A DNA stretch of 37,335 nucleotides, from the IMG/VR virus record IMGVR_UViG_3300007770_001204, positions 1 through 37,335 of that record; one strand, 5' to 3'. The notes below the pieces were generated by a model that was not told the DNA's origin, made no database searches, and saw only the letters and a list, made by a program, of their open reading frames with translations. Source of the DNA: a virus. A program made the position numbers and the translations under genes. Positions 14,221 to 22,136 of this stretch are shown here, in pieces. Within the stretch, counting starts at the first letter, position 1, and every line of letters begins with the position of its first letter.

Positions 14221-15209
14221 TGCTTTTAATTGCTTTTGGAACTCGTCCTGAATATATTAAAATTAAACCTGTAATAGATGCCATCCAAGGACACATCCCT
14301 TATAAACTCTTATTCACAGGACAACATGTAGATCTATTATCCAGCCTGCAAGAAGATCTTCGGCGCCTTAAAATTGAAAGCGGAGATAATCGGCTAGACT
14401 CGATTGTTTCAGCGGTAATGAATAATAGCTATTTGTTTAAAGATGTAGATGCTGTCTTGGTGCAGGGAGATACCACTTCCGCATTTGCCGTAGCACTAGC
14501 GGCCTTTCATCGACAACTTAAAATTGTTCATTTAGAGGCCGGCCTACGTACCTACAATAAAGAACATCCGTATCCCGAAGAATTTAATCGTCGTGCAATT
14601 TCTTGTTTAGCTGATATTCATTTATCTCCTACTCAAACTTGTACCGATCAATTACAAAAAGAGAGCGCTCCCGGAAAGGTGTTTACCGTGGGCAACACTG
14701 TTTTAGACAATTTATCTCACATTATACCGGAACGCACCAATACAATAGTGCTTACTATGCACCGCCGCGAAAACCACTCTCTGCTTCCACAATGGTTTGC
14801 CGCGTTTGATAAATTGGCTCACGACAATCCTGAATTCGATTTTGTATTGCCTATTCATCCGAACCCAAATGTTCAGAAACATCGAGGCTTGTTAGAGTTT
14901 GTGAGAGTAACAGAGCCACTTCCCTATCATGAGTTTTTACAATTACTTGCATCGTCTTTTATGGTGATCACCGACAGCGGGGGGCTGCAAGAAGAATCAT
15001 CGTTCTTTGGTAAAAAGTGCCTTGTGTGTCGAGAGAAGACAGAACGCATTGAAGGCATGGGTACTTTTTCTTTTATGGCCAATATACACGATTTAGAGAA
15101 TTTATTTTATATGATTAAAGACGATCCTATTCCTGTGGGTGCATCGCCATATGGTGATGGTAACTCGGCCTCGCGTATTAAAGATATATTGATAAAAGAG
15201 CTATTATAA
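14220..15209 (+). CDS. wecB: UDP-N-acetylglucosamine 2-epimerase (non-hydrolysing, WecB-like)
   Basis: 329 residues from GTG 14220, which shares TAGTG with the upstream stop; the frame is open further left but only inside the upstream gene. Family motifs in order: FGTRPEYIK (G7 onward), QGDTTSAFA (82-90), HLEAGLRTYN, PEEFNRR, VGNTVLD, TMHRREN and the UDP-binding D252-S-G-G-L-Q-E-E. Slightly shorter than E. coli WecB (about 376). The enzyme converts UDP-GlcNAc to UDP-ManNAc, the precursor of ManNAc- or ManNAcA-containing polymers. In the glycan island it would supply a donor to one of the transferases. Confidence 0.92.
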   Translation: MLLIAFGTRPEYIKIKPVIDAIQGHIPYKLLFTGQHVDLLSSLQEDLRRLKIESGDNRLDSIVSAVMNNSYLFKDVDAVLVQGDTTSAFAVALAAFHRQLKIVHLEAGLRTYNKEHPYPEEFNRRAISCLADIHLSPTQTCTDQLQKESAPGKVFTVGNTVLDNLSHIIPERTNTIVLTMHRRENHSLLPQWFAAFDKLAHDNPEFDFVLPIHPNPNVQKHRGLLEFVRVTEPLPYHEFLQLLASSFMVITDSGGLQEESSFFGKKCLVCREKTERIEGMGTFSFMANIHDLENLFYMIKDDPIPVGASPYGDGNSASRIKDILIKELL

Positions 15210-16003
15210 TGAAAAATTTTAGACAAGAATTCACAAAGCTCTTAACTAAGATAAAAAACAATGAACAATTTGCATTTGCTCGGTTTTCGGATGGTGAGTT
15301 GTTTATTATGCAAAATAAGACAGTCATTTTAGCCGAGAACCATTACGTAACGGGGGACATTAAGGGGTCAAATATTTATACCGAAGAAGAGCAAAAGGAA
15401 TTTCTCCCAGAACGTGATCAGGTTTACCGCGAGAAATTGATCGAATGTTTTAAAACACGAGCCCCCAACTATTTTAAGGGTATCTGTACTTCTAGCGACC
15501 CCCACTTGGCTAACGAAAATTTTCAATATCAAATTGATTTGCATGGCGGGGATCATGAAACCCTCACCTATTCTAATCTTTTAATTAACGCCAACTATAG
15601 TCGCTTTATAGAAGAGATGGTGCCTCTCTTTATAAATCGTGATATTATTTATGTGGTTAACAAATTAGCAGATACTACGCAGCTTCCCTTTCCGATTAAG
15701 AAAAAATTTGAAATTGGATCCAATTGTATGATTGAGGATTATTGTCGAGTAGATGAAATAAAAGAATATATTACTACTAATAATATCAAAGATCATATCG
15801 TTTTATGCTCTGCGGCATCGTTAAGTAATTTCATTATTCATGATTGTTTTATGGACAATAATAATAATACATTTTTAGATATTGGCAGTTGTCTCAATCC
15901 TTTATTGGGCTTAGAAGGCTGGAAACATACGCGTGGGTACCTAACTCATTATTGGCTTAATAGCGGAAGCCCCTTCGGAACGCAGGTGGATGTATGGAAT
16001 TAA
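15209..16003 (+). CDS. GT-D-type glycosyltransferase (DUF1792-like)
   Basis: 264 residues starting in a TAATG overlap. The N-terminal FAFARFSDGELFIMQ holds R25-F-S-D28-G-E30, the R-x-x-D-G-E signature of the GT-D fold, first described for glucosyltransferases that extend the serine-rich adhesin glycan in streptococci. Later segments IIYVVNKLADT, HIVLCSAASLSNFIIHDCF and FLDIGSCLNPLLG fit the nucleotide-binding core, where D-I-G-S-x-x-D is usual. The role is assigned from the signature and neighbours; substrate unknown. Overlaps the next gene by 10 bases. Confidence 0.75.
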   Translation: MKNFRQEFTKLLTKIKNNEQFAFARFSDGELFIMQNKTVILAENHYVTGDIKGSNIYTEEEQKEFLPERDQVYREKLIECFKTRAPNYFKGICTSSDPHLANENFQYQIDLHGGDHETLTYSNLLINANYSRFIEEMVPLFINRDIIYVVNKLADTTQLPFPIKKKFEIGSNCMIEDYCRVDEIKEYITTNNIKDHIVLCSAASLSNFIIHDCFMDNNNNTFLDIGSCLNPLLGLEGWKHTRGYLTHYWLNSGSPFGTQVDVWN

Positions 16004-16383
16004 TTCAGAATAGTCCTAAATATTGGGAATTCATTCGAACGCTCCGAAATATGGAAGGTGTTCGAGAAGGATTCATACAACAAGAAACTATTGATGAAAT
16101 TCAACATGCGACGTATATGCTGCAATATAATAATAATTTTTGGATTTGTCTTGACAATGAGCAGCCTATGGGTTATGTTGGAGTTATAGAAGACGACATT
16201 CGGGTAGCTACTCATCCCGAGGCGCAAGGTCGGGGCGCCGGCGCATTCATGATTAATGAGATTATGAAAAAGCACCCAACGGCCATGGCAAAAGTCAAAT
16301 TGGATAATGAGGCCAGTATACGCTTATTTGAAAAATGTGGATTTAAAAAGAAATATTATCTTTTGGAAAAAAATGAGACATAA
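15994..16383 (+). CDS. GNAT-family N-acetyltransferase
   Basis: 129 residues. The strand GYVGVIEDDIRVATHPEAQGRGAGAFMINEIM includes motif A (Q-G-R-G-A-G), the acetyl-CoA pyrophosphate loop, followed by KVKLDNEASIRLFEKCGFKKKYYLL, the typical motif B end. It overlaps the upstream gene by 10 and the downstream aminotransferase by 11 bases. Next to an aminotransferase and in the same unit as a 4,6-dehydratase, it most plausibly acetylates an amino group made on a deoxysugar nucleotide. Acetylation of a protein or antibiotic is the alternative. Confidence 0.87.
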   Translation: MELIQNSPKYWEFIRTLRNMEGVREGFIQQETIDEIQHATYMLQYNNNFWICLDNEQPMGYVGVIEDDIRVATHPEAQGRGAGAFMINEIMKKHPTAMAKVKLDNEASIRLFEKCGFKKKYYLLEKNET

Positions 16384-16984
16384 TCCTTATAAAATTGTAA
16401 AAATGTTTGAAGAAACAATGGCCGACTATTGCGGATCCAAATATGCGGTATGTACTGATAATTGCACCGATGCATTATTAATGTGTTGCGAATATCTCAA
16501 AGTAAAAGAAGTCGTTATCCCTTCACGCACCTATCTTTCGGTACCTCAGTCTATTTTACATGCCGGCGGAACTTTAAAATTTAGAGATTATAGATGGAAA
16601 GGTGTGTATCAATTAGAACCTTATCCTATTTATGATGCAGCAAAGCGGCTCACTAGTGGAATGTATATTCCCGATAGCTTTATGTGTCTTTCTTTCCATA
16701 TCAAAAAGCATTTGAAGATAGGGAAAGGAGGAATGATTTTAACGGACAGCGAAGAAGCTGCGCAGTGGTTTAGAAAAGCACGCTATGAAGGCCGCGGCGA
16801 AGTTATGTATCACGAAGACAACATCGAGATTAATGGGTGGAACGCTTATATGAGCCCCGAACAAGCAGCCAGAGGATTAATGCTAATGCAGAATTATCCC
16901 GACCATGTAGAAGATATACCAGAAGAGCCTTTTTACAGAGATTTGCGTGAATTTGACTTATTTAAAAACGTGGAGGTAATATGA
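16373..16984 (+). CDS. Short DegT/DnrJ/EryC1-type sugar aminotransferase
   Basis: 203 residues from ATG 16373, inside the end of the GNAT gene. FEETMADYCGSKYAVCTDNCTDALLMCCEYL corresponds to the family's E-F-x-x-Y-x-G-x-x-x-A opening. PSRTYLSVPQSILHAGGTLKF and LSFHIKKHLKIGKGGMI carry the S-F-H-x-x-K PLP-lysine site (K112 most likely). The usual family length is about 370-400 residues; here the normal C-terminal domain is reduced to roughly 60 residues. It would transfer an amino group from Glu to a keto-sugar nucleotide, if active. The short size may be a compact phage form or a decayed enzyme; motif retention argues for the former. Confidence 0.8.
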   Translation: MRHNPYKIVKMFEETMADYCGSKYAVCTDNCTDALLMCCEYLKVKEVVIPSRTYLSVPQSILHAGGTLKFRDYRWKGVYQLEPYPIYDAAKRLTSGMYIPDSFMCLSFHIKKHLKIGKGGMILTDSEEAAQWFRKARYEGRGEVMYHEDNIEINGWNAYMSPEQAARGLMLMQNYPDHVEDIPEEPFYRDLREFDLFKNVEVI

Positions 16985-17862
16985 AAATCGCACTCTGCTT
17001 ATCAGGATATTTTAGCTCACTTAAAGACACAAGCTCTTTAGGAGAAGACGGCTATGCATATATCCAAAAACACATTTTTAAATACCGAGAAGAAGGTCAC
17101 GAAATCGACGTCTTTTTGCATAATTGGGAGCCGCACCTAGAAGAAGTGCTCGTAGAGCTATACGCTCCCAAAAAATATATCATTGAACCACAGATTAATT
17201 TTGACACCATCGCCGACGACCATAAGATCAGTCGACGCTTTTTAGACCCCCAAGGCTCCCTTGGTAGCTGGACAGTGAATTCCACACAAGGTCATGGCTA
17301 TGTGGGCCCCGAACGAATTTTAAGTCAATATTATTCTATTCAAAAATCTTTTGAACTCAAAAAAGAGTATGAAGAAGAAAATAATTTTAAATATGATTGT
17401 GTCATTAAGTCGCGATTTGATTTAGGACGTGTCAACAGGGCGACGAGCGGCCCCGGCAAAGGCAATCCTTGGCCATGTCAATGTATTGATTTTAATCCGG
17501 CATATGACATGTCTAAATTTTATCAAGTATATTGGGACTTGTTTAACGAAGGCCCCGCAGACATGTGGTTTTATTCGAATTCTGAGAACATGGATTGTTT
17601 TGCCCAAATTTATGATAAAACCTTAACCGAGTACTTACAACTCGGGAGCGATTACGCCGAAGCTGTAACAACCGGCTGGCCAGATTCGTCAGCCGGCCAG
17701 TATCGTACTAATGAAATGCTTAAACCGGTAGAAGAAAGAACTACCAATTTACACAAATATCCCCCACATATGGTAGTAAATGCAATCTTGTTAATGAAGT
17801 GGTTTTTAATTGACCATGAACAGTGGGAAAATAGTGAATTATTAAAAACTGAATGGGAGTAA
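16981..17862 (+). CDS. Putative glycosyltransferase-like protein (KIALCLSG family)
   Basis: 293 residues starting in an ATGA overlap. The opening KIALCLSGYFSSL, then EIDVFLHNW, KYDCVIKSRFDL and EGPADMWFYSNSENM, is the pattern of a family found in capsule clusters where these strands form a GT-A-like core; the R-x-D-L and A-D-x-W segments may replace the DxD. No signal peptide. Position between an aminotransferase and a nucleotidyltransferase supports a sugar-transfer role. An inverted repeat at 17672-17696 lies within the coding region and has no T tract. Exact activity unknown. Confidence 0.65.
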   Translation: MKIALCLSGYFSSLKDTSSLGEDGYAYIQKHIFKYREEGHEIDVFLHNWEPHLEEVLVELYAPKKYIIEPQINFDTIADDHKISRRFLDPQGSLGSWTVNSTQGHGYVGPERILSQYYSIQKSFELKKEYEEENNFKYDCVIKSRFDLGRVNRATSGPGKGNPWPCQCIDFNPAYDMSKFYQVYWDLFNEGPADMWFYSNSENMDCFAQIYDKTLTEYLQLGSDYAEAVTTGWPDSSAGQYRTNEMLKPVEERTTNLHKYPPHMVVNAILLMKWFLIDHEQWENSELLKTEWE

Positions 17863-17865
17863 CGA

Positions 17866-19266
17866 ATGAATATTTTAATTCCAATGGCCGGCGCCGGCTC
17901 TAGATTTAAAGAGGTAGGATATAGCCTACCGAAGCCATTAATTGATGTAAGTGGCAAACCTATGATTCAACGTGTAGTTGAAAATATGGGTATCAAAGGA
18001 AAATACATCTTTGTAGTACGACAGGAACATTGTGATAAATATAATGTTCATCTTTTTCTTAAGAAGGTCGTACCTACTTGTGAGATTATTATTACCGAAG
18101 GTCTCACCGAAGGACAAGCCTGTAGCGCTTTGTTAGCGACAGACCTTATTGATAGCGCAGAGCCGCTATTAATCGTAAATTCGGATAATTATTTTATTTG
18201 GGATACCGACAATTTCCTCCATAGCGTGCAAGACCCCGATGTCAAGGGAATGATCTTTACTTTCAAAGATCCAGAAAAGAGCCCTCACTGGAGTTACGCG
18301 CGCGTCGATAATAACAACAATGTACTGGAAGTGGCCGAGAAGGAAGCTATTTCAGATAATGCGCTAGCTGGTGCATTTTATTGGCGCCAAGGAAGCGATT
18401 TTGTTAAATATACTCAAGCCATGATCGATCAAGATCTGCGTGTTAACAATGAGTTTTATATTGCTCCAGTGTTCAATCAAGCCATCAAAGATAACCATCA
18501 AATTAAAAATTACACCATTCACGATATGAAATCAATGGGGACACCCACAGAACTAGACTCTTTTCTAAATTGGGTCGAAACCAAAAAATCATCTTTACAA
18601 CTGGATGATTTTATGCTAAACTATAACAAATATATAAAGGAAAGAAAAATGTTAAACAATCGCAAATTTCAATCGGCCCTCGAAGACTTACGAACGGGAA
18701 AGCCGATTATTTTGGTAGACGAATATGATAGAGAAAACGAAGGAGATATTGTTATCGCCGCGGAGGTATGCAATGAAGAAAACTTAGTCTTTACTATGAA
18801 CAAGGCTCGTGGGCTAATGTGTTTACCCTGCGATGGAAGCATTTTAGATCGCCTAGAAATTCCTCCCATGGTCGCTACCAACACTGATAAAAATGAAACT
18901 CCTTTCACCGTGTCTATAGATGCTCGCGATGGGACCACCACCGGTATGTCGGTACAAGATCGTTTGAGCACCATCCGGGTCCTTCTAGATCCTGATTCAA
19001 CTCCGGACGAACTTACACGCCCGGGCCACCTCTTTCCTTTGCGCGCGAGACCGGAGCTTTTAAAAGTACGCCGCGGCCACACTGAAGGTTCTATTGAGCT
19101 TTGTAAGCTAGCTGGCCTACAGCCAATAGCGATGATCTGTGAGATTATGAACGATGATGGCACCATGAAAAAGGGCGGTGATTTAGATAAATTTGCAGTG
19201 GAACATGGATTGAGCATTATCTCCATTGAGGAAGTATATGAAGCAGCATATAACGAGAGCTTATAA
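17866..19266 (+). CDS. Fusion: sugar-phosphate nucleotidyltransferase + 3,4-dihydroxy-2-butanone-4-phosphate synthase (RibB)
   Basis: 466 residues in one unbroken frame. Residues 1 to about 240 are an NTP-transferase domain: ILIPMAGAGSRF, PKPLIDVSGKPMI, EGQACSALLA, IVNSDNYF and the final MGTPTELDSFL. It closely resembles the separate enzyme at 22743. After a Lys-rich linker (about 241-261), residues 262-466 are a complete RibB: DEYDRENEGD acidic loop, GLMCLPC, TTTGMSVQDR, RPGHLFPL and GHTEGSIELCKLAG. RibB turns ribulose 5-phosphate into DHBP plus formate for riboflavin. ATG 18649 at the junction has AAGGA seven bases upstream, so free RibB could also be made. RibB is normally alone or fused to RibA; I know of no established fusion of this kind. 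Confidence 0.88.
   Translation: MNILIPMAGAGSRFKEVGYSLPKPLIDVSGKPMIQRVVENMGIKGKYIFVVRQEHCDKYNVHLFLKKVVPTCEIIITEGLTEGQACSALLATDLIDSAEPLLIVNSDNYFIWDTDNFLHSVQDPDVKGMIFTFKDPEKSPHWSYARVDNNNNVLEVAEKEAISDNALAGAFYWRQGSDFVKYTQAMIDQDLRVNNEFYIAPVFNQAIKDNHQIKNYTIHDMKSMGTPTELDSFLNWVETKKSSLQLDDFMLNYNKYIKERKMLNNRKFQSALEDLRTGKPIILVDEYDRENEGDIVIAAEVCNEENLVFTMNKARGLMCLPCDGSILDRLEIPPMVATNTDKNETPFTVSIDARDGTTTGMSVQDRLSTIRVLLDPDSTPDELTRPGHLFPLRARPELLKVRRGHTEGSIELCKLAGLQPIAMICEIMNDDGTMKKGGDLDKFAVEHGLSIISIEEVYEAAYNESL
18636..18651 (+). promoter_or_regulatory. Internal ribosome binding site and ATG at the RibB junction
   Basis: AAAGGA (18636-18641) stands 7 bases before an in-frame ATG (18649-18651) that begins the RibB domain exactly where stand-alone RibB proteins start. 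The site is better than those of several genuine genes in this window. It would yield a 205-residue RibB in addition to the 466-residue fusion. Confidence 0.6.
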
Positions 19267-20206
19267 TTCATTTTCTATTAATAAAAATCTAGGAACCATT
19301 ACCAAAACGAGCCAAGAAGAGCGACTCAAAAACGAGATCAATTATTATAAACAAATCGCTCAAACTAACAATAAAGGGCGTATTTTCTTTCCGCGTCTTT
19401 TAGATTCTTATGAAAGTGATGCCGGATATGGAATGGAACTAGAATATTATGCATATGATAACTTAGGCGATTATATGGTATATCGAGATTATGATGAGAA
19501 TTTTTGGACCTTAGCAGCCACTAGCCTCCAAGAGGCTTTGACTCAGTTTTCTCAAACGCAAGAAAATATTAACGGATCCCCAATCGCTGAAGCAATGTAT
19601 ATCGATAAAACTGAACACTACTATAAGGACTTAATTGATAATTTTGACAAATTTAAACACTTAGCACAACAATCATCTGTTAAGATTAATGGAACTCAAT
19701 ATTTAAATTTTGAACAAATTTGGGATGACGTAAAAAAAATAATTCAAGAACGATTGCTAGATTTAAACAAGGTGTCGATTATTCATGGAGATTTTTGTTT
19801 TTCTAATATCTTATGCGGAGTTAATACTAAAACGAACACGGCCTTATTGAGATTTGTAGACCCACGTGGAAACTTTGGAAAGAATGGAATATACGGCGAT
19901 CCGCACTATGACACAGCAAAGTTGGTTCATTCATATCAAGGCGGTTATGAATATATTATTTATGATGAATTTAAAATTGATGAAAGTCCCACATTAGATG
20001 CCTATGAAATTACCTTTGCAAATAACAACAAAGAAAAGATTAATAAGGTGTTTGAGGAACTCACAAGTTTTCACAACCCCTATTCTAAATTAATTGAGGG
20101 ATTAATTTATATTGGAATGTGCTCCCGGCATTATGACAGCGAAGCACGACAAACCGTAATGTACCTAAATGGTATTAGAATTTTAAATGAGATTTTAGAG
20201 AGTTAA
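19238..20206 (+). CDS. APH/choline-kinase-like phosphotransferase
   Basis: 322 residues from ATG 19238, chosen over TTG 19226 because AGGA (19229-19232) lies 5 bases upstream; it overlaps the fusion gene by 29 bases. Kinase motifs: IIHGDFCFSNIL with H183-G-D185-x4-N190 (Brenner catalytic loop) and RFVDPRGNFG with D208 in the place of the metal-binding D-x-x-G. GDPHYDTAKLVHSY follows, as in choline/aminoglycoside kinases. It should phosphorylate a small hydroxylated molecule such as choline, ethanolamine or a sugar. Directly after a LicC-like nucleotidyltransferase domain, a kinase-then-cytidylyltransferase route to an activated head group is plausible. Confidence 0.8.
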   Translation: MKQHITRAYNSFSINKNLGTITKTSQEERLKNEINYYKQIAQTNNKGRIFFPRLLDSYESDAGYGMELEYYAYDNLGDYMVYRDYDENFWTLAATSLQEALTQFSQTQENINGSPIAEAMYIDKTEHYYKDLIDNFDKFKHLAQQSSVKINGTQYLNFEQIWDDVKKIIQERLLDLNKVSIIHGDFCFSNILCGVNTKTNTALLRFVDPRGNFGKNGIYGDPHYDTAKLVHSYQGGYEYIIYDEFKIDESPTLDAYEITFANNNKEKINKVFEELTSFHNPYSKLIEGLIYIGMCSRHYDSEARQTVMYLNGIRILNEILES

Positions 20207-20207
20207 T

Positions 20208-20573
20208 ATGTTAAAGATTTGTGTAGACCTAGATGGAACTATATGCGAAAATACGCGCCCTGGTGTAACTTATGCGGATGTTAAGCCGCTTCCCGGCGCC
20301 GTCGATACACTCGAAGAATTAAAGCAGCGTGGATATTACATTGTAATTTTCACAGCTAGAAATATGCGTACCTGCAATAATAATATCGGACGCGTGGTGG
20401 CTCGGCAGGGAAAGTTAATTTTTGATTGGTTAGAAAGATATGGAATTCCATATGACGAAGTAAGGTTTGGAAAGCCGCATGTAGATTACTTTATTGATGA
20501 TAAAGGAATCAAGTTTACCAATTGGAATGATATTAAAAAACAATTATTAGAAGCAGAACAGGAGGCAAAGTAA
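20208..20573 (+). CDS. HAD-superfamily phosphatase (capsule type)
   Basis: 121 residues. Motif I is VDLDGTICE (D7, D9), motif II FTARN, and a late KPHVDYFIDDKG provides the acidic motif IV. The small size with no large cap matches the HAD hydrolases often found beside nucleotidyltransferases in capsule clusters. It likely removes phosphate from a sugar or polyol phosphate. It starts one base after the kinase stop and ends in TAATG shared with the transaldolase-like gene. Confidence 0.82.
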   Translation: MLKICVDLDGTICENTRPGVTYADVKPLPGAVDTLEELKQRGYYIVIFTARNMRTCNNNIGRVVARQGKLIFDWLERYGIPYDEVRFGKPHVDYFIDDKGIKFTNWNDIKKQLLEAEQEAK

Positions 20574-21415
20574 TGTTTGATTTTTTCTTTGATACAGCGG
20601 ATGACCAATATATTTTAAATGTATGGGACAAAGCTCATAAGCACTTAGATGCTAAAAATATTCGAGGGATCACAACGAATCCCAACGCGTTTAAAAAAGT
20701 AGATTTATTTAAACTTCGAGAATGGGAAGCCAAGCTCCCCGTCTTGTGTTCATTGGTCTCTGACTTGCGTGGTGATGCCGAAGGGGTGGTATATGTACAG
20801 GCACCAGTTTCTACAATGACCCCCGAACAAGTATATGCCTATGTAAAACACATAAGTCAATTTAATGATGGCCAAACAAAGATCGGCCTTAAGATCCCGC
20901 CCTTTAGACCGATCCTGGAAATGGTAGACGATCTAAACCAATATGCGGAAACGAATGTAACTGGTCTGGCCGATTGCTCGACCGCTCTGTCTTGTCTTTC
21001 CTATAAGGTAAAATATATCAGCCTCATCCCGGGCCGCATGGAAGAGCAAGGTCTTGATGCGAAGGCTCACGTCCTGTTTACACGGCGTAGAAAAAACGAA
21101 GGGAATGATGGCGCGGGAGAAATTATTGCGGGCTCTATGAGGACGCTGGAGGGCTTAGAGTGGGTATGTAGCCATGGCACCGTGCCTACAATTGGAACGC
21201 GCGTCTGGGATCAAATTGTGGCAGATGATGAAACCTTACAAAGCGTGGCAGCTTATCAGTATGGTACTATTGGATGCGATCATTTAAAGTTCTCTCCACT
21301 TATTAGCGAGACCAACACACAATTATCAATTGACTTCTTTGCGCAAATGGATGAATGTGGGAAACAGGCACATGCCGACTTCATGTACGATCACATCGAA
21401 GATTGGGGAAAATAA
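20573..21415 (+). CDS. Transaldolase / fructose-6-phosphate aldolase-like enzyme
   Basis: 280 residues beginning in TAATG. FFFDTADDQYI (D7) and IRGITTNPNAFKKV match the TalC start. IGLKIPPF gives the Schiff-base lysine K107. NVTGLADCSTALSCL, YISLIPGRMEEQGLDA and GSMRTLEGLEWVCSHGTVPTIGTRVWDQI follow the family order. It is longer than typical TalC (about 215-220), with additions around 155-200 and at the C-terminus. These enzymes exchange three-carbon units in the pentose phosphate pathway; talC is known from cyanophages. In this cluster it could adjust pentose/heptose phosphates needed by RibB or a sugar-nucleotide route. Confidence 0.82.
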   Translation: MFDFFFDTADDQYILNVWDKAHKHLDAKNIRGITTNPNAFKKVDLFKLREWEAKLPVLCSLVSDLRGDAEGVVYVQAPVSTMTPEQVYAYVKHISQFNDGQTKIGLKIPPFRPILEMVDDLNQYAETNVTGLADCSTALSCLSYKVKYISLIPGRMEEQGLDAKAHVLFTRRRKNEGNDGAGEIIAGSMRTLEGLEWVCSHGTVPTIGTRVWDQIVADDETLQSVAAYQYGTIGCDHLKFSPLISETNTQLSIDFFAQMDECGKQAHADFMYDHIEDWGK

Positions 21416-21416
21416 G

Positions 21417-22136
21417 ATGTTTGCTTTAGTATTCTATTCTCATAGCGATTATTCAGATGTCTGGGGCCCTATGTTTAGCCAAACCGATAAATATTTTCCC
21501 ACACACAAAAAATATCTCTTTTCAAATACCGAAACTGCCCCTTTGGATAAAGAAAATTGGCACCTTATTACCTATGATGACACTGAACGCTATCAACAAA
21601 GAATGACACACTGCTTAGAGCAAGTACAAGAAGAAATTCTTTTATTTCATCATGAAGATATGTTCTTGTATGAGGAGCCTCAATATGAGATCTTAAATGA
21701 AATAACTGAGACCATTCACGCCAATGAGGTGGATATCGTAAAGCTCATTTGTGCGGCTTACGAAGACACAGCTTTACGCGAGATTACTTCAAAGCCCTAT
21801 ATCTATGCCAACCCTCCTAATTTAAAATTTGCTATTCAGCCAAGTTTGTGTAAGAAGTCACAACTAATGCGCATTTATGATCTGACTGGCGGAGATGACA
21901 TTTGGCAATTTGAACACAACTCTTCGGGTGTAGTAGATTATCTTAATATTAAAACTGGAATGACTTATTTACAAGAAGACAAAAAGAAGGGAATGTTTCA
22001 TTGGGAAAGTAATATATATCCATATTTTGCCACGGCTGTGGTGAAAGGAAAATGGAATCTATCGGAATATGGCGACGATCTTTTGCCGATTTTGGAAAGT
22101 AATGATATAGACCCAGACACGCGAGGAACCTGCTAA
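21417..22136 (+). CDS. Putative glycosyltransferase-like protein
   Basis: 239 residues from ATG 21417, one base after the upstream stop. ALVFYSHSDYSDVWGPMF, KKYLFSNT, a central EEILLFHHEDMFLYEEP that could act as the metal-binding acidic site of a GT-A fold, and GTMYLQ-like strands near GMTYLQEDKKKGMFHWESNIYPYFATAVVKGKWNLSEY. I recognise the general pattern from capsule clusters but not a named family. The context (HAD enzymes either side, TAATG into the next gene) supports a sugar-transfer function. Confidence 0.55.
   Translation: MFALVFYSHSDYSDVWGPMFSQTDKYFPTHKKYLFSNTETAPLDKENWHLITYDDTERYQQRMTHCLEQVQEEILLFHHEDMFLYEEPQYEILNEITETIHANEVDIVKLICAAYEDTALREITSKPYIYANPPNLKFAIQPSLCKKSQLMRIYDLTGGDDIWQFEHNSSGVVDYLNIKTGMTYLQEDKKKGMFHWESNIYPYFATAVVKGKWNLSEYGDDLLPILESNDIDPDTRGTC

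Noticed and set aside
17672-17696. Strong inverted repeat CCGGCTG...CAGCCGG
   Set aside because: It lies mid-gene, encodes ordinary residues and has no following T tract, so it is not a terminator; a chance or minor mRNA hairpin is more likely.
18669-19271. 200-residue minus-strand open frame
   Set aside because: It lies exactly antisense to the RibB domain, which has full family motifs; the reverse frame shows no domain and no ribosome site.
20573-21415. Standard cyanophage talC as proof of a cyanobacterial host
   Set aside because: The enzyme is divergent and longer, and no photosynthesis gene is in the window, so the host cannot be inferred from it.
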